Part shown: one piece after another, positions 1 to 9,126 of the stretch
How positions within the stretch are numbered: the stretch's first letter is position 1
Layout of the letters: each line of letters opens with the position of its first letter
Source: Xanthomonas massiliensis
Lineage (GTDB): Bacteria > Pseudomonadota > Gammaproteobacteria > Xanthomonadales > Xanthomonadaceae
Assembly (NCBI RefSeq): GCF_900018785.1
Contig: NZ_FCOY01000006.1
Location: forward strand, 372,001-436,000
DNA length: 64,000 nucleotides
Direction of reading: 5' to 3'
Translations under genes and position numbers: made by a program
The notes under the pieces: generated by a model
Told to the model about the DNA's origin: nothing
What the model saw: only the letters and a program-made list of their open reading frames with translations
Database searches by the model: none

Positions 1-496
1 CGGCCGGCTCGGCGGTGGCCACGGCCGGCCCGGTGCCGCTCGCCCCTTCCGGGCGTTCGCGCAGGATCTCGGTGTAGATGAAGCGGTCGCAGGCGGCGAC
101 GAAGGGCTTGGGCGTCTTGCGCTCGCCGAAGCCGTACACCGACCGCCCCGATTCGCGGATGCGCGTGGCCAGGCGGGTGAAGTCGCTGTCGGAGGACACC
201 AGGCAGAAACCGTCGACCTGGCCGCCGTGCAGCAGGTCCATCGCATCGATGATCAGCGCCGAGTCGGTGGCGTTCTTGCCGACCGTGTAGCGGAATTGCT
301 GGACCGGCTGGATCGCCAGGTCGTGCAGCGTTTCCTTCCAGCCGCCGAGGTTGGGCGTGGTCCAGTCGCCGTAGGCGCGCTTGATCGTGGCGGTGCCGTA
401 CTTGGCGATCTCGGCCAGCAGTTCGGCCGCGATGCTGGGCTGGGCGTTGTCGGCATCGACCAGGACGGCCAGCTTGTCGGTGGAATCGTTGGCCAT
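1..496 (-). CDS. NYN-domain (LabA/DUF88-like) protein, 3' end beyond window
   Basis: This is the first 165 residues of an NYN/PIN-like nuclease-fold protein; the stop lies beyond base 1. VDADN at residues 13-17, NATDSAL at 75-81 and SSDSDF at 101-106 are the acidic strands that form the metal site in LabA/DUF88 proteins. Family members are (putative) RNases and often carry a C-terminal OST-HTH/LOTUS domain; the Ala/Pro/Gly-rich run at residues 149-165 looks like a linker to such a domain, which I cannot see. The ATG at 496 is the only start that keeps the N-terminal strand complete. It lies 14 bp after the SirB1-type gene and is probably cotranscribed with it. Fold assignment is secure; the RNA target is unknown. 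Confidence 0.9.
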   Translation of the reverse strand, partial: MANDSTDKLAVLVDADNAQPSIAAELLAEIAKYGTATIKRAYGDWTTPNLGGWKETLHDLAIQPVQQFRYTVGKNATDSALIIDAMDLLHGGQVDGFCLVSSDSDFTRLATRIRESGRSVYGFGERKTPKPFVAACDRFIYTEILRERPEGASGTGPAVATAEPA

Positions 497-510
497 CGGG
501 ATCTCTCCGC

Positions 511-1356
511 TCAGTGCAGGTGGGGGCGCCGGCCGTTGAGTTCGATCAGCCGCTCGCGCAGCGCCTCCGCATCGTCGGCCTGCGGCGCCCGTTGCAGGTA
601 GCGCGCCAGGTCGTCGGCGGCGCCGGCCTCGTGCCCCAGCGCCAGGTAGGCCAGGGCGCGGTCGCGCAGGGCGTCGGCCTGGTCCGGGGCCAGGCGCAGG
701 ATGCGGTCGGCGCTGCGCGCGGCGCGTTCCCACTGCTCGCACTCGGCGTAGCTGCGGTGCAGGTTGCGCAGGATGCGCACCAGGATCGCCCGGTGCGGGG
801 CGGGATCGAGGATCTTCAGCAGCATGCCGTCGTCGGGCACCTGCCCGCCCAGGTGCGGGCGCGCGCGCTCGCGCAGTTCGTCCACGCCCAGCGGGCGGCC
901 GCCGTTGAACGGATCCATCACCAGCAATCCGTCGTCCACCGGCAGGCGCACGAGGAAATGGCCGGGAAAGGACACCCCGTCCAGCGACACGCCCAGCCGG
1001 CGCGCCACCTCCATCTGCACCAGCGCCAACGAGATCGGGTTGCCGCGGCGGCGCTCGAACACCTCGTTGAGGTAGCTGTTGCGCGGGTCGTAGTACTCGT
1101 CGTGGTCGCCGGCGTAGCCCAGCTCGTCGAACAGGTGGCGGTTGATCGCGGCCATCTTCAGCGGCGGCTGCGGGATGGACTCGACCTCGTTGCGCAGGTG
1201 GTCGGCATGGGCCTGCAGGAGCTGCTCGTAGCGGGCCGCGTCCAGGTCAGGATATTCGTCGCGGGCGATCAGCAGGGCGCTGCCCAGCAGCGGCACCGCC
1301 GCATCGTCCAGCGTGCTCAGGGCGTCCCAGTCGGGCAGCAGAACCGGTGATTCCAT
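511..1356 (-). CDS. SirB1 family protein (transglutaminase-like fold plus TPR)
   Basis: 281 aa. Residues about 30-190 match the SirB1/YchA transglutaminase-like domain: RRRGNPISLALVQMEVARRL, then the GVSFPGHFLVR strand and a DPFNGG turn. The last 80 residues are helical TPR-like repeats (RAARSADRILRLAPDQADAL). The classical Cys nucleophile is not evident, as is usual for the family, so enzymatic activity is uncertain. The frame is open further upstream, but homology begins only at the ATG at 1356 and the extension is Arg/Pro-rich. It lies between the DUF192 lipoprotein (56 bp upstream) and the NYN gene (14 bp downstream), probably one operon. Cellular role is not established. Confidence 0.88.
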   Translation of the reverse strand: MESPVLLPDWDALSTLDDAAVPLLGSALLIARDEYPDLDAARYEQLLQAHADHLRNEVESIPQPPLKMAAINRHLFDELGYAGDHDEYYDPRNSYLNEVFERRRGNPISLALVQMEVARRLGVSLDGVSFPGHFLVRLPVDDGLLVMDPFNGGRPLGVDELRERARPHLGGQVPDDGMLLKILDPAPHRAILVRILRNLHRSYAECEQWERAARSADRILRLAPDQADALRDRALAYLALGHEAGAADDLARYLQRAPQADDAEALRERLIELNGRRPHLH

Positions 1357-1412
1357 GCCCGCCAGACTGGGGGCAAACCGCGCCGGCTTCAAGCGCCGGC
1401 GCCGGGCGGCCG

Positions 1413-1868
1413 TCAGGGCAGCTTCGGGATCGCCGGGCCGAACCGCAGTTCGGTGCCGTCCTTCAGGCCGATGCCGTCGGCCTGGCCGGCATTGAGCTCC
1501 AGGACATAGCGTGCCGGCGCGTTGCTCGGGTAGATCGGGCAGGCGTCGCCGGCCGAGCACGGCGGCACGTTGCGCTGCTGGGCCACCAGCTTGCGGCCGT
1601 TATCGAAGTACAGGATGTCCAGCGGGATCTTGGTGTTCTTCATCCAGTACGCCTGCGGTTCCTGGTAATCGTGCACGAAGAGCATGCCGTGGTCGGCGGG
1701 CATGCTGTCGCGGAACATCAGGCCCTGCGCGCGGGTGGCGTCGTCCTGGGCGAGCTCGACCGTGTAGCGGTGCCCGTCCAGTTCCACCCAGTGCCCGCCG
1801 GCGCTGGCGCAGCCGCCGAACAGGACGACAAGGGAGCAGGCGAGGAGCAGGCGCGTCAGGTGTGTCAT
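1413..1868 (-). CDS. DUF192 family lipoprotein
   Basis: 151 aa. A short lipoprotein signal ends in LFGGC, with the Cys at residue 20 as the likely lipidation site. It is followed by a DUF192 domain: RAQGLMFRDSMPADHGMLFV, then YWMKNTKIPLDILYFD and a C-terminal YVLELNAG strand. DUF192 proteins are small exported or outer-membrane-anchored beta-barrel-like folds of unknown function. An in-frame ATG seven codons upstream (1889) is possible but would bury the signal peptide. It lies 56 bp after the unknown gene ending at 1925 and 56 bp before the SirB1-type gene, all on the same strand. Confidence 0.88.
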   Translation of the reverse strand: MTHLTRLLLACSLVVLFGGCASAGGHWVELDGHRYTVELAQDDATRAQGLMFRDSMPADHGMLFVHDYQEPQAYWMKNTKIPLDILYFDNGRKLVAQQRNVPPCSAGDACPIYPSNAPARYVLELNAGQADGIGLKDGTELRFGPAIPKLP

Positions 1869-1924
1869 GGCGATCGGCGGCAACGGCATATGGGCGGGCA
1901 CCATCGGGGAACGCGGCGGTGGCG

Positions 1925-2422
1925 TCAAGAGGGCGGGGCGGCGATGCGCGCCGCCTGCAGCAGCGACTGGAACTGGCAACGGGTTTCCCGGCGCAGCCAG
2001 GCGAGCATCGCCGGGTCGGGAAGGGCGAACAGCTGGCAGGCGATCGCCAGGGTGGCGGCATCGAGCCCGAGCGGGTCCTCCGGCCGCCGGCCGAGCAGGA
2101 AGAAGCGGTCGTACAGGTCGCAGCGGCTTTCCACCAGGTCGACGATCCAGGCCCCGCCCAGGGCATGCTCGATCCAGCCGGCATCCGCCTGCGGCACGCA
2201 TGGGCGCGGCAGCAGCGGCTGCGTCGTCCCGGCACCGGCGTGGGCCAGCGCGCGGTGGGCCAACCAGAACCGGAACAGGTACAGCTCGGCGACGGCCTCC
2301 TGCGGCCGGGCATGCAGCGCCAGCAGCCCGCGATAGTGGCCGGTGTAGTCGAGGTCCCGGTAGGACGCCTGGGGATCGCGGGGCGTTCCGGCCGGAGCAT
2401 GGGGCATGGGGCAACAAGGCAT
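1925..2422 (-). CDS. hypothetical protein, 165 aa
   Basis: I do not recognise this family. The ATG at 2422 has a good Shine-Dalgarno (AAGGAAG about six bases upstream), which favours it over the ATG at 2407. No signal peptide or membrane segment is seen. The protein is rich in Leu, Ala and aromatic residues (YRGLLALHARPQEAVAELYL; VESRCDLYDRFFLLGRRPED), which suggests a compact helical fold. It is the first gene of the minus-strand group with DUF192, SirB1-type and NYN genes, and is divergent from the regulator at 2539. Codon use is like its neighbours. I am confident it is a real gene but assign no function. Confidence 0.65.
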   Translation of the reverse strand: MPCCPMPHAPAGTPRDPQASYRDLDYTGHYRGLLALHARPQEAVAELYLFRFWLAHRALAHAGAGTTQPLLPRPCVPQADAGWIEHALGGAWIVDLVESRCDLYDRFFLLGRRPEDPLGLDAATLAIACQLFALPDPAMLAWLRRETRCQFQSLLQAARIAAPPS

Positions 2423-2538
2423 GTGCGCTTCCTTCGCGACGCCTGGGGGACGGCAGTGGAGTCGTTTACTCGATAAGTTAATATGGTTGAAAGTGTAAGG
2501 TGAATCCGGCGCTCGTGGGCTCCGTAACGTTGCGGGCC

Positions 2539-2931
2539 ATGAGCGACGAGCGCCAGGAATTCTCGCGGCGGCTGGCCGAGGCCATGCGCGCGGCCGGTTA
2601 CGAGCCGCGCCCTTCGGTATTGCTGGCCCATTTCAACTCGCGCTACCGCGGCCGCTCCATCACCTTCCAGTCCGCCTCGCGCTGGCTGGGCGGCAAGGCG
2701 ATCCCGGAGCAGGACAAGCTGCAGGTGCTGGCCCAGCTCTACGGGGTGGAACCGCAGGTGCTGCGTTTCGGTTCCCCGGCGCGCACCCGCGTGGCCGATG
2801 CCCGCCTGCAATGGCCGGACATCGGCCCGCGCGAGCGCGCCGTGATCCAGGCGTTCCTGGCCTTGCCGCCCAAGCGGCGCGCGCTGGTGGGCGAGCTGAT
2901 CGACGCGCTGCAAAAGACTCCGGCCGGATAG
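2539..2931 (+). CDS. small HTH DNA-binding regulator, paralogue of the 9127 gene
   Basis: 130 aa. The N-terminal half resembles an XRE/Cro-type HTH (FSRRLAEAMRAAGYEPRPSV; SASRWLGGKAIPEQDKLQVL). It shares most conserved positions with the protein at 9127-9528, including EPxPSVL, RWLxG, IPEQDKL and WP. A GTG start at 2500 would add 13 residues, but similarity to the paralogue begins at MSDE/MDE, so ATG 2539 is preferred. It converges on the type III res gene, whose stop lies about 50 bp downstream. The paired position of the two regulators around the restriction-modification genes suggests a link, but regulation of res/mod by this protein is inference. Confidence 0.8.
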   Translation: MSDERQEFSRRLAEAMRAAGYEPRPSVLLAHFNSRYRGRSITFQSASRWLGGKAIPEQDKLQVLAQLYGVEPQVLRFGSPARTRVADARLQWPDIGPRERAVIQAFLALPPKRRALVGELIDALQKTPAG

Positions 2932-2980
2932 CCGCCGCTGCCGGAGTCCGTCGCGCCCTTCGGAAGTGCTGTGGGGGGCT

Positions 2981-5926
2981 TTACAGGCCAAGCTCCCCCT
3001 GCGCCTGCGTCGTGATCGCCGGGCGGATCTTCGAGAACTCCAGCAACTCACCCAGCCGCGCGCCGTTGCGCCGCCAATCGTCGAACAGCGACTCGCCCAC
3101 CAGCGCGTAGTGCCACTGGCGTCCGCCGCGGTCGTAGGGCGCCAGTTCGTTGATGCGCGCGCACCAGGTGGTGGCGGCCTTGAGCTTGCGCTGCACGTTG
3201 GGATGCGTGGTCTGCTGCTGGCCCTTGGTCTCGGCCAGGTAGATGGCATCGGCGGTGCGCACCAGGAAGTCCGGGAAATAGAAACCGGGCATGCCGTCGT
3301 CGCGCACGTAGCGCAGGCGCACGAAGTCGTGGCGGTACTCGCTGACCTTGCACCACGCCTCGATGCCGGCGTCGGCCTCGGCCCATTCGATGAACGCCCG
3401 TTCCAGCCCGCCGTTGCGCGCCGGCCAGCCCTGGCGCAGGTAGATGCACTTGGACACCGCCATCGAATGGCCCTCGCGCATCGGCAGCTGGCGCACCTCG
3501 GACAGGCGGCGGTGCACGACCTCGATGCTGCCGCTCACGGTGCGGTCCTCGCTCCTGACCAGCGCCAGCCCGAACACCCGCACCAGGTGGTCCACCACCG
3601 GCTGCAACAGCAGCAGCCGCCACTGCTCGTCCTCGAACGGCTCGAAGCCGGCGCCGAACAGCCGCTCGCGGATGTACTCGTCCAGCGCCGCGGCCAGGAT
3701 CACCGTATCCACCTGCAGGTAGGGCTTGGCCAGGTGCTCGGCGACCCGCCGCCCGCCGGCCTTGACCGGCTCGCTGAGCAGGCGGCTGATGCGGAAGGTC
3801 AGGCGCGAGAGCAGCTCGTTGTAGCCACTCACGTTCATCGTTGCGCCATCGACGCAGTAGTCGCCGAACAGCGTGCTGCTCTGCAGGTCCTGCGAGGTGA
3901 AGGTGTCGCCCTTGCCGAGCAGGCCGGCCAGCGCCCGTCGGTCCATCGCGGTGAACGGTGCCAGCGCGTGCACGTCGATGGGCAGGCGTTCCACCGTCTC
4001 GTCGGCCTCGCGCAGGATGAAGGGCAGGGCGAAATCGTAGGTTTTCCAGTCCTCGCGCAGGCCCACCTGCACCTGGTCGCCGGTGGGACTCTGGTCCTCG
4101 TCCTCGTCGCCGGTGGTGCCGGCCAGGCCTTCGCGCATCAACTCGTCGTAGAAGCCCTGGAAGGCCGGGTGCTCGACGATCGAGAGCACGTCGATCAGGC
4201 TTTCCGGCGATTGCCCGCGGTTGAGGCGCTCGCGGTTCTCGCGCTTGATGTCGGTGTATTCCGGGTCGCGCCACATCAATCGCAGGCCGCGGCCGATGGT
4301 CTGTTCCAGCAGGATCTGCGCCTGCGACGAGCGCAGCGGCACGATCACGCAGATGTTCGAGACGTCGAAGCCTTCGCGCAGCATCAGCACGCTGACGATG
4401 ACGCGCGGCCGGGCGTGCCTGTCCACGCTGAACAGCTTCTGCCGCAGCGGGATCCAGTCCTTCTCGCCCAGCTCGGCCTTCTTGCCGGAATCCACGCTGA
4501 GCACGTCGTCCTCGCCCAGGCCCTCGTCCTGTAGGAACTGCGCCACCAGCGGCGTCACTGTGGTGTCCTCGCACACCACCAGCATCTTCGGATGGCGCTG
4601 CGGGTCCAGCCGGGTGAAGTCGGCTTCCAGCCGGCGCAGTTTCTGCAGGCCGGCGCGCAGCATGATGCGCTGGCCTTCGGACAGCATCGGGTTGCCGGCC
4701 TCGTCGCGCTCGGCCTTGAACTCCAGCGGCAGCGCGCCGATCTCCTTGCGCCGGTCCAGCACCAGCGACTTCACCAGCCCCTGGCGCATCGCGTCGGTGA
4801 GGCCGAAGTCGACCACGATGTGCGGGAAGTACGCCTTGCGCTTGTTCCTGCCGCCGCCGACGTCGTTGTACGGCGTGGCCGAGAAGTCCACCTGCACGAA
4901 GCGCCGGCCCTTGTCCTGCGCGATGCGCGACAGGCTCTTCTGCCATTCCACCTCGGTGCTGTCGCCGCCGCCCTTGACCTCGTGGATGTGGTGCGCCTCG
5001 TCGTTGAACACCATCAGGTCCGGCAGCTCGGCCAGGAACGCCAGCACGTTGCCGCGCTGCCAGCGCCGGTCCAGCACGTCCAGGCTGTTGCCGGTGGCGC
5101 GCCCGGGCGTGAGCGGCAGTACGCCGGCCACCACGGCCTGCGGATCGGGCGCCACGCCGGGCGCCTCGATCTCTTCCAGCTCCTCGATCTCCTCGCCGGC
5201 ATCGCTGAGCAGGTGCCAGTTGGTCACCGCGATCATGCCGTTGCCGGTCGCTTTCAGGCCGATCTCGGCCTTGGTGCAGACATTGCCGCGCACGAATTGG
5301 TACACGCGCTCGCGCCGCGCTGGCGGCAGGAACAGCTCGGCGAACACCGACAGGTCGGCGCTGGCGAAATCGCGGTCGCCGGCACGCCCGCTCTCGCGCT
5401 CCTTGCCGAGGAAGGCATCGAGCAGGCGGTCGTAGACGATCAGGCCCGGCGCCACGATCAGGAAGCGCCGGGTGAAGCGCGGATCGTCCACGCCGGCATC
5501 CAGCGCGGCGGTCTTGTTGAGCAGCTGCCATACCAGTAGCGCCTGCAGTACCCAGGTCTTGCCGGTGCCGGTGGCCATCTTCAGGCAGTACTTGGGATGG
5601 GCGTGCTTGGGCTGGGAAATGTCGGCCAGCAGCGTGCCTTCCAGCAGCGCGTCGGCGCACACCTGGCGGTACAGGTCGGCCAGCGAGGTCACGCCCAGCA
5701 CCTCGTGGGCGACGATGACATTGAGGATCGCCTGGCGCTGGCCGGCGTGGAAGTTGATTGCGCGCGCCTGGCAGGCCTCCTCGCCGAACCACCAGCGCAG
5801 CAGCTCGGCCGTGGTCGGCGTGACCGCTTCGTACAGGGCGGCGCTGCCGTCCTCCAGCCCCTCGGCGAGCAGGTTGGCGTAGCGGGTGAGGGCGGTGGCC
5901 AGCGGCAGCAGCGGGGCCGCGCTCAT
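2981..5926 (-). CDS. res: type III restriction enzyme, Res subunit (helicase/nuclease)
   Basis: 981 aa, full length for the family. Walker A is MATGTGKT (residues about 117-124), motif II is NDEAHH (308-313), motif III is FSATPY (348-353), and motif VI is EQTIGRGLR. The C-terminal nuclease domain has a PD...ETK signature (PD at 885-886, ETK at 899-901). Res is an SF2 ATPase that translocates or slides and cleaves DNA only when complexed with the Mod subunit. The start ATG overlaps the mod stop by 4 bp (ATGA), so it is the second gene of a mod-res operon. The frame is intact although mod is interrupted, so the endonuclease is probably made poorly and is inactive for lack of Mod. Confidence 0.95.
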   Translation of the reverse strand: MSAAPLLPLATALTRYANLLAEGLEDGSAALYEAVTPTTAELLRWWFGEEACQARAINFHAGQRQAILNVIVAHEVLGVTSLADLYRQVCADALLEGTLLADISQPKHAHPKYCLKMATGTGKTWVLQALLVWQLLNKTAALDAGVDDPRFTRRFLIVAPGLIVYDRLLDAFLGKERESGRAGDRDFASADLSVFAELFLPPARRERVYQFVRGNVCTKAEIGLKATGNGMIAVTNWHLLSDAGEEIEELEEIEAPGVAPDPQAVVAGVLPLTPGRATGNSLDVLDRRWQRGNVLAFLAELPDLMVFNDEAHHIHEVKGGGDSTEVEWQKSLSRIAQDKGRRFVQVDFSATPYNDVGGGRNKRKAYFPHIVVDFGLTDAMRQGLVKSLVLDRRKEIGALPLEFKAERDEAGNPMLSEGQRIMLRAGLQKLRRLEADFTRLDPQRHPKMLVVCEDTTVTPLVAQFLQDEGLGEDDVLSVDSGKKAELGEKDWIPLRQKLFSVDRHARPRVIVSVLMLREGFDVSNICVIVPLRSSQAQILLEQTIGRGLRLMWRDPEYTDIKRENRERLNRGQSPESLIDVLSIVEHPAFQGFYDELMREGLAGTTGDEDEDQSPTGDQVQVGLREDWKTYDFALPFILREADETVERLPIDVHALAPFTAMDRRALAGLLGKGDTFTSQDLQSSTLFGDYCVDGATMNVSGYNELLSRLTFRISRLLSEPVKAGGRRVAEHLAKPYLQVDTVILAAALDEYIRERLFGAGFEPFEDEQWRLLLLQPVVDHLVRVFGLALVRSEDRTVSGSIEVVHRRLSEVRQLPMREGHSMAVSKCIYLRQGWPARNGGLERAFIEWAEADAGIEAWCKVSEYRHDFVRLRYVRDDGMPGFYFPDFLVRTADAIYLAETKGQQQTTHPNVQRKLKAATTWCARINELAPYDRGGRQWHYALVGESLFDDWRRNGARLGELLEFSKIRPAITTQAQGELGL

Positions 5927-7414
5927 GCCGGTTCCCCGATGATTTGCACCGCCTCGGCCTCGAAGCCGAACACGTCCACCGCGCGCACGCAGACCGTGCG
6001 CGGGCCGGGCTTGCGCGGCAGGTCCAACTCGGCCAGCGCCACCACGCGCAGCGGGTCGCCGTCGTTGTCGGTGTTGCCGCGGTAGTCCTGCCACACCGAG
6101 CGGAACACCTGGCCGTCGTAGTCCGGGTCCACCGCCCAGTACTCGATCAGCGCCAGCGGATCGGCGTTCATCGCCTGCTGCAGTTTCAGCCGGTTGGGCT
6201 CGTCCAGGCTGATCGCATCCGGCGATAGCAGCACGTAGTTGCGCAGCGGCACCCGCAGGCGCTCGCCGTCGCCGGCCGGCAGGCGCTGCACCGGCCCCAG
6301 GGTCAGGTACTGCAGGCTGGAGAAGCGGATCTGCCCGCGCAGCTTGTCCACGCTGTTGCCCTTCTTCTTCAGGCGGTCCAGCAGGTCCGGCGGGATCACC
6401 AGCACCTCCAGGCGCGGGTCGTTCAGCGCGGCGATGTCGTGGCCGATGGACGGCTCGAAGTTCCAGCCCAGCACCACCACCTTGTCCCAGCCGCCGAGCA
6501 GGCTGTCGCGCTGGGCGATGGCCCGGCGCAGCGTGGCCGTGCCGGTGAGTTTGTTGGGCGAATCCACCAGCACTAGCGTGCCCGAACCGGACTGGCCCAG
6601 GTTGCGCAGCGGGTTGTCCTCGGCCGGCAGCGGCAGCGCGCCGTACAGCGACAGCACGATGGCCGACAGGTCGCCGATGCGGAAGCTGCGCCCCAGGTGG
6701 CTGCGCGCGGCCTCCACCTGGTAGTCGCCGATGGCCTGGTAGAGGAAGGGTTTGGCGCCCTGGTCGATCAGCCGCTTGCGGGTGATCATGCACGCCGGCT
6801 TGCCCAGGTCGGTGGTGATCCAGCGACGGCCGAGCTTCTCGGCGACGGCGGCGGTGGTGCCGGAGCCGCCGTTGAAGTCGGCGACCAGCCCGCGCTTGGT
6901 ACAGGATGCTTCAATGATCCGTGTTAGCAGCCTCTCCGGCTTCTGAGTAGCGTAGTCGATTCTTTCATCGGCCTGACTGTTCACCGGCGGGATATCGCTC
7001 CACAGGTCGCTGACTGGGCTTCCGAGGCTTTCATCCAGATAGCGGATATATTCGGCAACCCCGTTCCTCGTATAGGAGATCCTTCCTTCGTCTTGAAGAC
7101 GCTGCATGGTCGTAGGCGGACAGCGCCATACCCGGCGAACGCCGTTCCACTCGTAGTCGTAACCCCCCCCTTGGAGACCGGTGGCCGTCAGGTTGTCTTT
7201 TCGATAGAGGCGACCATCGGCTGACGTGTGCCGATACTTGGAAGCGACGTAATCCGTATTGTGCGGTTCGTACTGTTTCTCAAAGAACCGGTTTGCTTGG
7301 TTCTTGGTGTAGAAATAAAGAGTGTCGTGGACGGATGAGAACTCTTTCGCATCGCTGTGTGCCGAGGTTCGTTTCCAGATTATTTCGTTGACGAAGTTTT
7401 CCTTGGCGGCGAAT

Positions 7415-7434
7415 TCAACTTTGATTCGCAACAC
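7415..7434 (+). repeat. left terminal inverted repeat of the IS30-family element
   Basis: It pairs with 8436-8455. The outer six bases TCAACT and the inner block TCGCAACAC match; four bases between them differ. The stop codon of the transposase lies within this repeat. Confidence 0.85.
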
Positions 7435-8371
7435 AATTGCTGAACTCCTTGACGAAGACGTCGAGGGGCGTCTTGAATCCTAGTGTCTTGCGTGGTCGCG
7501 TGTTGAGCCGTTGCTCGACCCAGCGCAATTGTTCATCGGTGATGGCCGCGAAGTCCATGCCTCGTGGAAGGTACTGTCGGGTCAGTCCGTTGGCGTTCTC
7601 GTTGCTGCCACGCTGCCAGGCCGAGTACGGATCGGCGAAGTAGACATCTGCCTGCAGGGAGGCAGCGATGGTCTGGTGTTCGGCGAACTCCTTGCCGTTG
7701 TCGGCGGTCAGCGTATGCACGCCATCGCGTACGCGGCCCAACCTGCCGACGATGGCGCGCATTACGTTCTCGGCCGTGCGATCGACCGACTTGGCCAGCA
7801 GGTGGAGCCGGGAGCGTCGTTCGGTCATGGTCACCACAACCGTCTTGCCGCTCGAGGCGTGCATCGAGTCGATCTCCCAGTCGCCCAGGCGGGAGCGCTG
7901 TTCGACCACTGCAGGGCGTTCACGCCAACTGCGGCGGTGCCGAAGCTGGCCCCGGCCATCGCGCATCCCACGCCTGCGGCGCTGGCGCCGACGGCGGCGC
8001 AAGGTCTTGAACAGGGTGCCCCCGCGCCGCTGTTCTGCGTAGATGTGCTGATAGATCCACTCGTGGCTCGCCAGTCCGGTGGCGCCTGCCACCTGCTCCG
8101 GGCTCCAGTCTTCGCGAAGGCACGCTTCGATCCGCGCGATGTGCTCCGGGCCGATGCGTTTGCGACGGCTGGCCTGTGAACGGCGATGGTCACTGATCCG
8201 CTGTGCCTGGGCAGGGTCGTAACACCGACCAGGGCTGTTGCGCCGCAACTCGCGGCTGATCGTGCTGGGCGCACGATCCAGAGCAAACGCGATCCCGCGA
8301 AGGGAACAGCCGGCTTCATGCAAGGCGTGGATGCGATATCGTTCGTGCTGGTTCAGGCGGCCATTGGCCAT
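7415..8371 (-). CDS. IS30-family transposase
   Basis: 318 aa. The N-terminus is an HTH_38-type domain ([20 protein letters not shown], then [12 protein letters not shown] at 34-45). A basic linker rich in Arg follows at 125-150, then an RNase-H-fold integrase core. Candidate DDE residues are D168 in GDWEIDSM, D224 in TADNGKEF and E258 in GSNENANG. The ATG at 8371 has GGAG upstream and is preferred to the GTG at 8383. The stop falls in the left inverted repeat. All catalytic motifs are present, so the element should be active. IS30 enzymes work by copy-out/paste-in with short target duplications. Confidence 0.95.
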   Translation of the reverse strand: MANGRLNQHERYRIHALHEAGCSLRGIAFALDRAPSTISRELRRNSPGRCYDPAQAQRISDHRRSQASRRKRIGPEHIARIEACLREDWSPEQVAGATGLASHEWIYQHIYAEQRRGGTLFKTLRRRRRQRRRRGMRDGRGQLRHRRSWRERPAVVEQRSRLGDWEIDSMHASSGKTVVVTMTERRSRLHLLAKSVDRTAENVMRAIVGRLGRVRDGVHTLTADNGKEFAEHQTIAASLQADVYFADPYSAWQRGSNENANGLTRQYLPRGMDFAAITDEQLRWVEQRLNTRPRKTLGFKTPLDVFVKEFSNCVANQS

Positions 8372-8435
8372 GGGCAACTCCACTTGGCGGTGAAGCTGCT
8401 CAGGTCAGGTCGCCTGGGCCTCTTCACAACCTTGG

Positions 8436-8455
8436 GTGTTGCGATCGAGAGTTGA
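8436..8455 (-). repeat. right terminal inverted repeat of the IS30-family element
   Basis: Read on the minus strand it begins TCAACT and ends TCGCAACAC, matching the left repeat at 7415-7434. The AT target duplication follows at 8456-8457. Confidence 0.85.
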
Positions 8456-9059
8456 ATCCGCCGGCCAAAATATCGTCCAGTGCGATTTTAACGTAATGCC
8501 CTACATGCCAATCCAGATGTACATAGATCGATCCGGTATCGGCCAATAGCTCCCGCATCAGCACCAGCCGCGGCACGATCATCTTCAGATACGACGCCGT
8601 CCCATCCGACCACGTATCCGAATAGGCGAACTGCTCGATCACCGTCGGCCGCTGCTCCAGCTCCACGCCGGGCAGGGTGACCTTGGTGCGGTAGTCGGCC
8701 TTGGAGTCGAACGGCGGGTCGATGTAGATCAGGTCCACCTTGCCGCGCAGGCTGGGCGTAGTGGCGTCGCCGGCCAGCAGCGCGGCCATCGCCAGCAGGT
8801 TGTCGCCGTAGATCAGGCGGTTGTGCCAGGGCGCTTCCGCGCCGGCCTGCAGGCGGGCCCGGCGCGCCTGCGCCGCGATCCAGTCGGCCTCGGCGCTGTC
8901 CTTGGACGGCAGCACCCACTCGCGCGTCTGCAGCGCCACGCGCTGCCGTCCTTCCAACCCTTCCAGGATGCGCTCGGCCTCCCGGCGCCCCTCCTTGACG
9001 ATCTCCGGCAGCGCTTCCAGCAGTGACTTGGGCATGACTCGTCGGTCCAGGAATTTAAC

Positions 9060-9120
9060 CGGCGATTCAATATCAAACTGAAGTGAAGTTCAACACGTGG
9101 GGCAAGTGGCGCTTCAACGT
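9060..9120. promoter_or_regulatory. candidate operator repeats between mod and the divergent regulator
   Basis: In the 91-bp divergent spacer, TTCAAT (9066) and two TTCAAC copies (9089 and 9113) recur at 23-24 bp intervals, about two helical turns. The middle copy is part of the palindrome TGAAGTTCA (9084-9092). The spacing and position suit binding of the adjacent small HTH regulator to control both directions. Nothing beyond the pattern supports this. Confidence 0.3.
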
Positions 9121-9126
9121 AGCCAC

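Larger units (their letters stand above)
7415..8455 (-). mobile_element. IS30-family insertion sequence, complete, 1,041 bp
   Basis: The element contains one transposase gene and is bounded by imperfect terminal inverted repeats: TCAACTTTGATTCGCAACAC at 7415-7434, and the reverse complement of 8436-8455, which reads TCAACTCTCGATCGCAACAC. It is flanked by a 2-bp direct repeat AT (7413-7414 and 8456-8457); 2-3 bp duplications are typical of IS30. It sits inside mod and carries its transposase in the same orientation as mod. Both ends and the transposase look intact, so the copy is probably still mobile. Confidence 0.93.
6905..8625. other. low-GC central segment of mod (target-recognition region), excluding the IS
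   Basis: Hand-counted GC is 77% at 6841-6900, 52% at 6901-6960, 43% at 7261-7320, 47% at 8461-8520 and 73% at 8641-8700. The drop therefore starts and stops inside mod, between catalytic motif IV and motif I, where the target-recognition domain of type III Mod proteins sits. Such domains are known to be exchanged between alleles. The breakpoints given are approximate, within about 30 bp. The IS30 element (7415-8455) lies within this segment and is not part of the comparison. Confidence 0.6.
5923..9035 (-). pseudogene. mod: type III DNA methyltransferase Mod, interrupted by IS30-family element
   Basis: The N-terminal fragment (9035 down to 8458) has the IYIDPPF motif IV at residues 104-109. 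The C-terminal fragment (7412 down to 5923) has the AdoMet motif I as DFNGGSGTT (about 6860-6890). This order, motif IV before motif I, is that of beta-class N6-adenine Mod enzymes. Removing the IS and one AT repeat gives 2,070 bp, exactly 690 codons, with the frame continuous through [15 protein letters not shown]. There is therefore no other lesion, and precise excision would restore a 689-aa Mod. The central target-recognition part is markedly AT-richer than both ends. In the present state neither fragment should methylate DNA. Confidence 0.93.

Noticed and set aside
7411-7420. Longer target duplication (GAATTC-like) at the IS borders
   Set aside because: The right border reads GAATCC rather than GAATTC. 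Only a 2-bp AT repeat makes both ends and the mod frame consistent.
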